From: Stercorarius parasiticus
Taxonomy: Eukaryota; Chordata; Aves; Charadriiformes; Stercorariidae
Length of the DNA stretch: 64,000 nucleotides
Direction: 5' to 3'
Assembly (NCBI GenBank): GCA_013396915.1
Contig: VWZL01000018.1
Coordinates: 104,458-168,457 of the forward strand
Part shown: one piece after another, positions 41,201 through 51,610 of the stretch
Layout of the letters: every line of letters begins with the position of its first letter
Numbering within the stretch: position 1 is the first letter of the stretch
Position numbers and translations under genes: made by a program
The notes under the pieces: model-generated
What the model was told of the DNA's origin: nothing
What the model saw: the letters and a program-made list of their open reading frames with translations, nothing else
The model's database searches: none

Positions 41201-43975
41201 ATATTCAACAGAGAGGAACACAGTGGTAATGAAATCTTTACTAGGAGAAAGGAAAAGAAAATGACAATCTGTGCTATACCAGAAGCTCAGCAAATTTAAC
41301 CAAAATCACTTTCGGAATGGAGAAACCTACTATACTTTTAGTAAGGAAAAGGTGGTTTGGGAAATGAGTGTCCGTGCTTTGTAAAGATCATTGTGTTCTT
41401 GTGTATCTTGAAGTAATGACTGAGGGAAATGCGGAGTACCTGATTTCCACAATTCAGTGACCTGAAGAGGTCCTATGTATCAGAAAGAGAGGATACATAG
41501 GAGGTGGGACATGAAAGTGTAACTGTGCTGTTTCTGATGACTAATATTTAATCTGATGGCCAAGAAAAGCTGAAAAAGGAAACCTTATCTTAATGAAGAT
41601 GTGATAGTCCAGGAAATGAAGATATACTAGCCCAGAAAATGTTTCAGAACAGATAAATTAAAACCCCTACCCTATTAGCTGACTTAGCATTCTGGACCTG
41701 CGTGTCTCACATTTTTCAGGCAGCTATGACTATTAATTCTTTATGTGTTCCAGAGGGAGAAGTTGAATTTAGTCCATAATCACTAGAAGTACAGAATGAG
41801 TGTACAACATCAAAATCTTAAACATGTTTATACAGTCATTCTTATAAATGCTGATTTGTTCTAAGAATCTGTACTTTTTTCCCTCTTTGTCTTTTTTTTT
41901 TTTGTCTTGTAAGAGTGAAAAGGCATTTCTTCATTCTCCTTGATAAAGAATGCTCTTTTCAAAGACCAAGAACCTCTTAGTTTTCAGGCTGAAGTATCCC
42001 AGCATTGTTTTGGAATTCTTCATTCTCTCAGAGAAGCCCTTAGGAAAACCTCCACGTGCTCATTTTTTTCTTAAACAACAAGAACAAAAAAAAAGTTCTT
42101 TTTCTTAAAAAAAAAAATCTAATTATCAAATTCTGAATCCTGAAACTACTGTTACCTTTGAGGATATGTACAAGTTCTACAACACATGGTCCTTGAACAA
42201 TTTAACTGCAGAGGGGAATGCCAGCAGCACTCTGTCTTTTCTGTCTGTTATTTTAAGAAAGAATTCTTTATACCCTCAAGGTCTTTTCATTACAGACTCT
42301 CTACTATACCCTCTGCCTGTAGTAGGTAATGCAAAAATTACCTGACAAAAATATGTGAACAATGCTCATGCAATTACCCCTCTTTAATGGAACTTGAAAA
42401 AACATAGTAAGTCTTACTATCCCAACCACACCATTCAAAGCATAGAACTGATTGTTTCCAAAATTAGTCTCACTTTTCAGAGTATCTTCTCCTGCTGAGC
42501 TTTTTCACCTTTCCTTCTTTCCTTATACCACTCACACAGACATGTATGTTTTTCAAGAGTTCTTGTCAATATTGCCAGTGTTACATACATGCCACATATT
42601 CTTCAGAAAATAAAGATCACTTTTTTTCCCTCATGGATCCCTCTCAATGCTTTTGTGATATTTGCCACTGGAACTCATTAAAATGCATGCAACTTTTCCC
42701 TATAAGGATAAAATGCTGCAATATGAATTTGTGCATTTTTACTGTTTCATCTCTGCCTCAGTTTTCTTCTCTGTAAAAGCTAGCATGATGCTATTGCCTT
42801 ATGCATAAAGCACTGGGCAAACATTTAACAGGGCTCAATTCTAAGGCTGTTATTCTGATCCAATGTTAAGATGAATGCTCTACAGACAGAGATCTTTTCC
42901 GCAGAATGTGGGAGATATTTAGTAAGTAATTTCTGAGATACACAACTACAGAAACTGTCCCGATATTATTGCGGGTATACTATTATTCCTGTGCTTCCTA
43001 ATCTGAGCACCATGTGGTTCTTTCATATCACATTTGAAACAGTGTTTGCCTAACGATAATCAAATGATTGTAAAATGCCATTATTTATTAGTCATCTCAA
43101 TGGCCCAAATAAATCTTTGATTTCTTTCTGACCACTTTTTCGCCTTCCTTGTATAAATTGCAGGTAGAGAGTTCTTTCATTATTCTGGAATTAACTGTCT
43201 CTCCCCCTCTTTCTCACTCAGTCTCTTACCCTAGTAAAGAACTGGTATCTTCCTAATGTCTAGAAGGTTATGTTATGGGAAAACAATATTTTTCTAACCT
43301 TTATTTTTAACATGTTTCAATATTTTCAATAAACCTTGAAAGACACAGTTCAAAAGAGAAAATTTTCTACCTTTTTGTAAGAGATGAAGAAATAACATTT
43401 TTTCTCTTCTCTGCTAATATGTTTAGACACTTAATACTTCTATGGCTTCCTTTGATTTAAAAAATAGGATTTTCTTAAAGTGTAGAGTGGAGAATAGGAA
43501 TCCTTTCACATGAAGTCTTTTTCACGACCTGCTGATCTGAATAAAAATTTTGTGCCTCTAAAAACTTCTTTTAGGGCTCTATGAATTTAGCCCAATTAAG
43601 TACCACTAATAAAAAATGCAATTTAACATTCAAAATCTTATTTTAGAATGTGTCTATTTCAAATAAGTTACTCCTAGAATAAAATTCTTGAACAAACATT
43701 TCACTTTTCTATGGGATTATGACAAGTAAACAAAAATGTCCCTATAGTGTAAATATAAATTCTTCTCACCAGTGTATTATTAGGGTAAAGCCAGAAAAAA
43801 ATATAGGGAACAGAGAGCTTGGAACAAGACACTGGGAAGGTGGGGACCCGGAGACCTCTAAACTACTACATGAAAGGTAGCAAAGCACAACCTACTTAAT
43901 CTTAAAAAGTAAACTGAATTTTTCCTGGGGTATACTCGACTATTTTAGTGTTTCATATGTTTGCCAAATTCAAAC
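38206..43975. other. Long unannotated stretch with simple tracts
   Basis: No supported gene. It contains an (AAAAC)n microsatellite at 39041-39066, A- and T-runs around 41890-42120, and a perfect inverted repeat at 41471-41502. Nothing else stands out. Confidence 0.5.
41471..41502. repeat. Perfect 11-base inverted repeat with 10-base loop
   Basis: Left arm tcctatgtatc (41471-41481), purine-only loop agaaagagag (41482-41491), right arm gatacatagga (41492-41502). No function is assigned. Confidence 0.85.
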
Positions 43976-44262
43976 TGTGGTGGCATTGCATATTGGTTTT
44001 GCATGGCAAGGTTTTGGTAGCAGATAGGCTACATGGGTGGCTTCTGTGAGAAGCTGTTATAAGCTTTCCCCATGTCCGATACAGTCTATGCCAAAGCTGA
44101 GCCAATCAGCAATGGTGGTATCACCTCTGTCATAACACATTTAAGAAGGTGCGAAAACAACCCACAGCAACTGTAGCTGGAGAGAGGAGTGAGAATGTGT
44201 GAGAAAAACAACTCTGCAGACACCAAGGTCAGTGAAGAAGGAGGGGGAGGACGTGCTCCAGT
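43976..44262 (+). mobile_element. 5' portion of an avian ERV LTR, same family as 12424-13374
   Basis: It starts TGTGG at 43976 and runs through 'gcatggcaaggttttggtag', 'gtggcttctgtgagaagctg', 'gagccaatcagcaatggtgg' (an inverted-CCAAT-like CCAATCAG) and a TATA-like 'catttaagaagg', then into 'caccaaggtcagtgaagaag', which is identical in the 12.4 kb copy. LTR homology stops at about 44262 in 'gtgctccag', where a CR1 fragment takes over. The 3' two thirds of the LTR, including its poly(A) signal, are not found downstream. Confidence 0.78.
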
Positions 44263-44340
44263 CCCCTCATCATCTTCATGGCCCTTCACTGGAGTCTCTC
44301 TAGTATGTCCATGTTCCTGCATTACTGAATTCTGTACTAA
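44254..44340 (-). mobile_element. Inverted CR1 fragment joined to LTR and to a direct CR1 end
   Basis: Plus strand 'gtgctccagtcccctcatca', then 'cttcatggcccttcactgga' and 'gtctctctagtatgtccatg', is the reverse complement of the CR1 ORF2 segment encoding a LERVQRRATKM-GLEH-type sequence. It is in the opposite orientation to the CR1 at 44361-44672 and corresponds to a part of CR1 lying just upstream of that piece. 'gtgctccag' at its left edge is also LTR sequence, so the boundary cannot be placed exactly. Confidence 0.72.
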
Positions 44341-44360
44341 CATTTCTGTACTAACAATGC

Positions 44361-44672
44361 ATATAAACACCTGAAGGGAGGGTGCAAAGAGCCAGGCTCT
44401 TTTCAGTGTTGCCCAGTGGTGGGACAAAAGGCAATGGGCATAAACTGAAACACAGGAGGTTCCTCTGAACACCAGGCAACACTTTTTTACTGTGAAGGTG
44501 ACCAAACACTGGCACAGGTTGCCCAGAGAGGTACTGGAGTTTCCCTCCTTGGAGGTATTCAAAAGCCATCTGGATGTGCTCCTGGGCAACCAGGTCTAGC
44601 TGTCCCTGCTTGAGCAGGAGCGGTTGGATCAGATGTCCCTTCCAACCTTAACCATTCTGACATTCTGTGATA
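44361..44672 (+). mobile_element. CR1 LINE 3' end, 5'-truncated
   Basis: Plus strand reads 'cacctgaagggagggtgcaa', 'ggctcttttcagtgttgccc', 'gggcataaactgaaacacag', 'caggttgcccagagaggtac' and 'tgagcaggagcggttggatc', and ends 'cattctgacattctgtgat', the CR1 3' terminal repeat. The ORF2 tail is broken by substitutions. Minus-strand frames of 72 and 167 codons here are antisense shadows. Confidence 0.9.
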
Positions 44673-47600
44673 AAAGTTACCAAAGATAACTTAGTGAAAT
44701 ATCCATTCATCCTCCATGGTTGACTCTCTAATCCACTCCATATTACTTCCTACCTGCACTCAAATTGATGACTGCTCAACAGAGCCTGGTGAATGTCAGA
44801 ATTTCATTTCACCTTTGCAAGGCCTTCTTTTTCCAACAGAAGACACAGCATTTCCACTTTCCAACTTCAAACGTTACAGAAGAAAAAATTTGAAAACATG
44901 CATATTAGAAATATGGAAATAAACTTCCATCTGAAATTATTAAGTCTGTGGAAAGAGCCTAAAAGATGGAGAATAAGAAGTCCTGGAACCTCCAAAGGGA
45001 TTCTCTCCTGTAACAGTCTTGAAGCCCTCAAAGCTAGGATTGTCTACACAGGCAAAATGGCAAAAAGATGGAACAGAAAGATGGCAAACCTGGCATCAGG
45101 TTTCTGTAATCAGTTTTTCTGTTGAAAAGCATGTCAAAATCAGTATGACCTCACAAAACATTATGAGTTCAATACAGGAATGGATCTCTGATAAAAATCT
45201 ACCAGTGAAAAATTAATGTTCATTTTCATTGTTCAGTCTTCAGTGTCCATGCATACAATGATGATAGCACTGCTGCTTGTACAGTCTATCCAAACGTAAC
45301 ACAGATCAGTACTGTAGAAGTCAATATTTATTAATAGTTTCCATAAAATTAGGATAGATCTATCTTATTTTACAATGAGACCTGTGGTAATGCAGACAAG
45401 ATTGTTTGGTAAATGTGAGAAAAGTTTATCTCACCCAAAATGTTACTATAACCCTGATGAGTAAGGCTCAACTTTTGCCATCATTAGTAGTGCTGCAGTG
45501 TATGTTAGTAGGTTCTACTGTAATAATTGTTTTCCTTTATATCATATTGCTATGTAAAATACATATTCATGTATATTGCACATAACATCACATGAAAGGG
45601 ACAAAATATTTTTTACTCCTACGCCAGTAAGTGAATCAGAATCAGACTCAGTTTCAGAAATATTTTTTTCTGAAAATAAGCTCTTTTTCTCACACAAAAA
45701 AATAAGTCTGCAATTCTGTGCAGCTCTTACACAAATATCACATTGTTTCACAGAAGCCAATGTGCAATCCAATGACTGTTTTAACAAGAAGAGATGCTGG
45801 TGTAAGGATTGGGACAACCAAATTACTGACCATAGGTTCTATAAGTCACTCAGTAGGAGATGTGGAGAAGATGCTACATCTTCTGCTCTTACTCTAATGA
45901 AACTTTGTTTAGTAATTAAGACAGTACATTGTAACTTGATGCAGCTTAGGAAACCTATCACATTTTTGGTGACATGACAGATACCATCAACCTGTAGGTA
46001 CACACTGCTATGTAATTAAAATCTACCTTTCCAGTAATCAAATACCTATGTATATCTGACAGCACTACTGTTATTTTGAACATGCTTTAGAATTAACAGA
46101 TGTGTAAGTCACTACAGTGAGTAAGAAAGTATTGAAGAAGACAGCCCCTGGACACAGAAGAGCAACAAAACCAAGTAGCTTTATTAATTCAATTTAAAAG
46201 CTTAGCTATTCATACAACTTTATTGTATTTCTTCATTCATCCTACATAATTTTCAGCACTGCAAGTTTCTGTAAAAAACATTCTGATGCTGCTCTAGATA
46301 TTCCAGATCAAAAGTCAAAAGCCACTGACATCTGCATATGTGTGGATATTAGCAGCACCATGCTGAATGACATGGGCTGCTCTGAATAAAAAAATGCATT
46401 CAGGTATAAATTTTAATGACAAGTAATAGGTTGACTTAAAGGCACAACGTGTTACTGAAGTTTCGTATTTTTATTTTACACATTGCTTTTGTCACTACAT
46501 TGGGAATTAATTACAACAGTTAATATAGTTATATATATTTCTGGAAAAATACTATCATCTCAATTATGTGCCTACTGTGCATATGAAGGTCATGATTCTG
46601 CATGACTTACACAAACGCCCAACTTTGTTTACTGTGTGAAAGCACACTAATTTCATTGAGCCCATTCAGGAGTACATAAGCACATAAGTATATCTGCATG
46701 TCATTACAGAAAAGAATGTAGAGAAATTTGCTGAAGTATTTCACCTAAGGGAATAGTTCCTCTTAGTCTACTAGTGCAGAATGGCTTGTTTCCACATGGC
46801 TTACAACTACCTCCTCCTGTAGTGCGCTGGCTGCATGCCCACAGTATGACATTGAGATTGCTGTCTCTAAGACGTCATCGTCATCATCTTTTTTTATCCC
46901 CGTAGTCCAAACTGTCAATAGCAAGGGAGGCCTCCCCTGCAGCCCATCAGGCTAGTTTTTTCCATGGCAAAATGTTGAGGTTCTGTATTATATGACCTAA
47001 TATAACACAGGGGAATGTTTGAAAGAAGTACGCCAAGGAACTCCAGGACAGGGTTACAGAAGTATATAGTGCGTGAGGAGCCAACTAGTGTATCCAAAGC
47101 AGTTCAGGAGAGAATCCTCCCCAGAACTGTGCCCAGACTTCATGTCTGAGGGAACTGGTTTCTGTGCAGTGGAAACTGGTATCACATGTATAGTGCAGCA
47201 ATCAGGGACAGTGTAGATCAGAATTCTTTCACGGTGCAGATGTATCTCCAATTATTGCACTTCACAACCGTATCTGTATTAAACTGCTTTAGCTAAATTC
47301 AAAACCAAATTACTTCTGAAGTGTCTTACTTTCTTTCAGCAACACTTCATATTTTATTGCAAGACTGTCAAGAAAGATGTACCCTTTGAAACAAAAAGGT
47401 GTTATCATGAGGGTCACACAGGAGACATTTAACCCTCCTTTTGTGTATCATCTTGAAATCTAAGTAGAGGGCTGGGAGAAGGGCAAGAAATTTGTTGTTT
47501 GTTTTTTACAGTGAGAGAAGAAAAAGGGACATCATTAAGTAACAATTGGTAATAAAGAAAATAGACCATCCTGTGAGACTGAGTGTATATCAAAGACAGG

Positions 47601-49589
47601 CCCTTTACCTCCCAAATGGACCAGGATATCAGTCAGAGGGGCTTAACAGCCTTTTTTTATAGGGTCCAGCAAACACAGAATTTGGCAGAAGTACATGCTC
47701 TTGCAATAGAATCCCAAGCACTCTTTTTTTCCCCGAAGCTTGCTAAGCCCTTTTTAGTGTTAATACACTAACTGACTTTTTATCTCCAACCTCCAGGCAA
47801 AACAGTAAATTCAAGTTTTTCACCATATGCTCCTCAATGAACTCAAAAGGACTATATTGCCTCTTACATGGGGATCAACTGCCTCGCCCTAAGGTAAACT
47901 GCATTTCAGTACTGTTAAATACCTCTTTCTTAGCAGTACCATCTCCATCAGAAGTGACATGTAGAGTAAACACAAGACACAATTGATAGGCCAAGATGTT
48001 ACCTGCGCATCATTTGAATAAAGTGTATTTTAGCCTGGCAATATTTTTATTCTTGTATCTAAAGCCCCTTTGCAAGAAAACAAAATTATTTTTGACCATC
48101 CGTTACTTATGCATAGCTAGGTTACAACACAAGATTTTTCCAAATCAGGAAAAGAATCATTCCTATTTCTCACTCAAAAATAGCTTCCATTGACTCTTTG
48201 GGAAGGTTTCTTGTATTGTGACTGAAAGTCACCTAGGAAGAACTGACCTAAGACATGAAAAAATAATCAACAGAGCCGCACTGGATTTAGGGCTGGCCCA
48301 TGCTCACAAAAGTTAGCTTTAGCTGGAGATACTGGTTAGCACACCAAAACATCTCATTCAACCTTGAAAAACAGGGAATATGATGTAGTAGGTGTGCTGC
48401 ACTGTTTCTGCTTTAATGAAAATGGACTCTAATAAATGCCAATTTATCTTTAATATCACACTGGCTGCGTTGACTGCCCCCTCATCTATTATGTATTTTT
48501 CTCTCTGGTTCTTCAGTCTCAAGGTTTGATTTCAGCTAGAACTGCCTGTTGAATGGTTTTGCCTCCACAATTACTATGCCAGGAAGCAACAGCTCAAGGA
48601 TAACTACAGGCATATCTGCAGGAGACAAGAGGTGAATGAACCTGTTTTTCAGGTAGTTGCTAGGGAAGACTTCTAACAAATTTTGCTCTCTGAGTTTATT
48701 TAAAGGAAAGAAAAGCAAAACAAACTTACCCACAAGTTCTCTCAGCACAGTCTATAATATTCAGTGTATTATGAACCCCAAGAAACGATGGAGACCCATG
48801 GATATGTGAACTTTTTTCCTCTGCTTTGACTACATATTTTGCTCTGCTACTGGGAGATCGTTTTGGTGCATGCACTATCCATTGTGCAAACACAGTGTTC
48901 TCAGGCAATGAGCTAAATCGGAAATGTAGTACTCATTATATGCGCAATCCTGTTATCCACCCTGTCAAAACTTGCATTAGTTTCAGTGGAAGTACTGCCG
49001 AAATGGAACTAGAGAATCCAAGATGATTTGTGAACAATTTCGCATTAGATATCACAGTTCAGAAATTGCAGCAGACAGTTCTCAATTGCTCATTTAACAT
49101 ACTACATACATGAATTATAAAACACAAAAGTAATGGACAGCACAGTAATTATATGAATTTAGGGCAATATTTTATTTGTAGGTAATCATAATTCAATTAC
49201 TATTTTTGTTTAAAGGATATTTCATGACACTGAATCTTAATTTTACATCATTTACAGCTGTATTGTCGTGTGGCACTGGAGAGGACTCGCACATTTTGTT
49301 TCCTCTCTTGAAACTCTGCTGTTCTCTTCCCCTTCCTTTCATACAGCTAGCCAGAGCTTTGATCCCAGCCCCACTGGCCAATCCACTGGAGACACTCTGA
49401 ATGTAAGCTTGACCTTCATCTCAGAGGATATATGGAATAAAGTGCAAATCACAGACCTTTCTCCCTCACAGGGGTGTAGAGTTTCCTCCACAACATCTGA
49501 GATGGCTGCTGTTATGACTGTGGCAATGCTATGGAGAAAATACAGTTGATGCAAGCAGCTACAGTTCTATAGGCAGACAAAAGGAGCAA
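44673..49589. other. Unannotated AT-rich DNA
   Basis: No supported gene or recognised repeat. The longest frame, 133 codons at 45576-45977 (+), has no known domain; its serine/glutamate-rich start looks like low-complexity translation. Confidence 0.5.
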
Positions 49590-50470
49590 GGCAAAAAGCA
49601 GAACTACAGCTGTAGACTTCAGAAGAGCAGACTTTGGCTTGTTTACAACTCTGCTTGGAAGAATGCTATGGGATATAGCCCCAGATAGAAGAGTGGTCCA
49701 GAGAAACTTGTTGATTTTCAAAGATCTCCTCCAAGCTCAATAATTGCTCCATCCCAATGAGCAGGAAACCAACCAAACATAGTAGGGTGCCTACATGGAT
49801 AAATAAGGGATTCTTGACTAAACTCAACCATAAAAATAAAGCATAGAAGAGGTGGAAGCAGGAACACATGACTTTTGAGGAATATAAAGACATTGTCAAA
49901 ACTTGCAGGGGTGAAGTTAGGAAAGCCAGTGTACCTTAGGGGCTGATATACAGGTAATACAGTTTAACATCTTCATTCATGACCTGGATGATGATCATGT
50001 TTGTGGATTTTATAAAACTGGGGGGAGTTTTTCATACACCAGATGGTTGTGCTACCATTCAGAGGGACCATTCAGAATAACCCCCATCACCAGCACATGC
50101 TGGGAGACAATGGTCTGTAAGGCAGTCTTGAAGAAAATGACATTGGTGTCCTGGAAGACAACAAATTGAACATGATCCAGCAATGTGTCCTAACAGCAAA
50201 GCGGCCAACAGCATCCTGGGTTGCCTTAGGAGGAATGTTGACAGCAGGCCAATAGAGGTGACCATTCCCCTCTACGCAGCACTGGTGAGGTCACACCTAG
50301 AATGCTGGGTCCACTTCTGGACTTTCCAGTATAAAAAAAGATGAGAACATAACCAGAGCATGTCCAGCAAAGGGCCATAAAAATTATTAAGGGCCTGCAG
50401 CATCTGTCATGAGAGGCTGAAAGAGATGAGACGGTTCAGCCAGTAGAAGAGGAGACCTGGGGGGACAGAG
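49590..50470 (+). mobile_element. CR1 LINE with most of the reverse transcriptase deleted
   Basis: Plus-strand translation, with frame changes and stops, matches CR1 ORF2 in order. About 49600-49780 is the end of the endonuclease region (RADFGLFTTLLGRMLWD-like). About 49785-49915 is the linker (AYRRWKQ, then FEEYKDIVKTCRGEVRKA-like). After about 49960 come the end of the RT domain (FNIFIHDLDD-like, then TPDGCATIQRD) and the ORF2 tail (ANSILGC-like at about 50200, then ATKIIKGLQHL-like at 50375). About 250 codons covering the RT catalytic core are missing between 49920 and 49960. The 3' end of CR1 is also missing; homology fades near 50470. The minus-strand frames across it are shadows. Confidence 0.82.
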
Positions 50471-50564
50471 GGAAGAGGGAGAAGGAGGACGAAATAAGTA
50501 GCTGATGAGGCTCCCCTTGCAGTGATTTTCTTCCCTGTTTTTCTTTTTTCTCACGTTGGTAAAA

Positions 50565-50690
50565 AATAATAATTAAAAACACACAAAAAACAAACAAAAA
50601 ACCCAAACCAAAAAAACACACACACACACCCCCAACAAAAACACAAAAAAGCACAAAAACCAACCCCAACCCCAAAAACCCAAAGCCAGT
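50565..50690. repeat. A/C-rich low-complexity tract
   Basis: About 125 bases of almost pure A and C, with (CA)n at about 50615-50628 and CCCCAA/CCAAAA-type units. It follows the decayed CR1. The minus-strand frame over it is translation of G/T-rich sequence, not a gene. Confidence 0.85.
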
Positions 50691-50757
50691 ACTTAAATAC
50701 CTTCAAGGTGTTCCTAACTGGGAGAACATAAGAAATCTTTTACTAATCTCTGTGAAG

Positions 50758-50812
50758 AAAAATAAAAAATAAAATAAATAAATAAAATAAAATAAAATAA
50801 AATAAAAAACAA
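50758..50812. repeat. (AAAAT)n/(AAAT)n microsatellite
   Basis: Units of AAAAT and AAAT run for about 55 bases with few interruptions. It is separated from the A/C-rich tract by about 65 bases. Confidence 0.9.
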
Positions 50813-50939
50813 CAAAAGACATGCCTTTTGAAACTGTAAGACAAACTGGAAGAAAAACAAAATCAAACTAAAAAATTCTTGGCAAACAAAATATGTATTT
50901 TCTACTGTCTCCAGAATCTGCTTAGAGGAAATGCTGATG

Positions 50940-51610
50940 TAACACATATTGTCAGGGCCAGAAGCACGCTTTCCCTTTCCACAAGATTACCTTGCTGCGC
51001 TCAGGGTCACCTTGCTGGTAAAAGCTATTGTGAAGAGCCAGAAGAAACCTCAATGGGGACTCCCCTCTCTTTTGCTTAGAAGCTGCTTTTAAGCTGAGGC
51101 CCTTGTTCCTGGCTCCCCCCGATATACCTGTTGAAGATGAAGACAATCCCACAGTGCCTGAGCAAGGCCAAAGGTTCTGTAATAAGATCCAGGGTCACCA
51201 ATCACCCAGTAAGATCTCAGTGAGAAGACAAGGCCAAGACTGAACCAGTAAATCAAGCCCACAGATTAGGATCATGGAGGTACAAAACCAGGTGCAGATG
51301 CAACGTCAGTGCTGGCCCAGTGTAGCTTACAAGGCAGGTCCCAAGCAAAAGGTGGTGGAAGAGTGCATCTGCTGAGGCTTCTTCAAGCTCTTCAGGGCAG
51401 ATTTTCCAACTCAGCAAGCTGGTCTTGGCAGCAGACAAACTCCTAGAATGAGGGAAGTGCACTCCAGGTCCTGACACATAACGTAAGAATTCCCATTAAG
51501 ATAAATGCTTTTTCAGAGAAGAAAAACTCTCCTGGAAAACATATCATAACCTGATGAAGGCAAAGATGCAGCCAGCTGGACAGTATTCAGTAGGACAACC
51601 TCCAAATCAC
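50940..51610. other. GC-richer block, possible old unclassified repeat
   Basis: This block is visibly richer in G and C than its surroundings. It has a transposable-element look, for example 'gtcaccaatcacccagtaag', 'cagtgctggcccagtgtagc' and 'gctgaggcttcttcaagctc'. It carries no CR1 or LTR landmark I can name and no supported open frame. A repeat of an unrecognised family is my best guess. Confidence 0.3.

Noticed and set aside
44086..44589. 167-codon minus-strand open frame, the longest in the window
   Set aside because: It runs antisense through the LTR fragment and the CR1 3' end; the readable CR1 protein remnant here is on the other strand.
45576..45977. 133-codon plus-strand open frame
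   Set aside because: No known motif; serine/glutamate-rich start and phenylalanine runs look like low-complexity translation. No supporting signals.
50436..50675. Minus-strand frame rich in F, V, G and C
   Set aside because: It is translation of the A/C-rich low-complexity tract.
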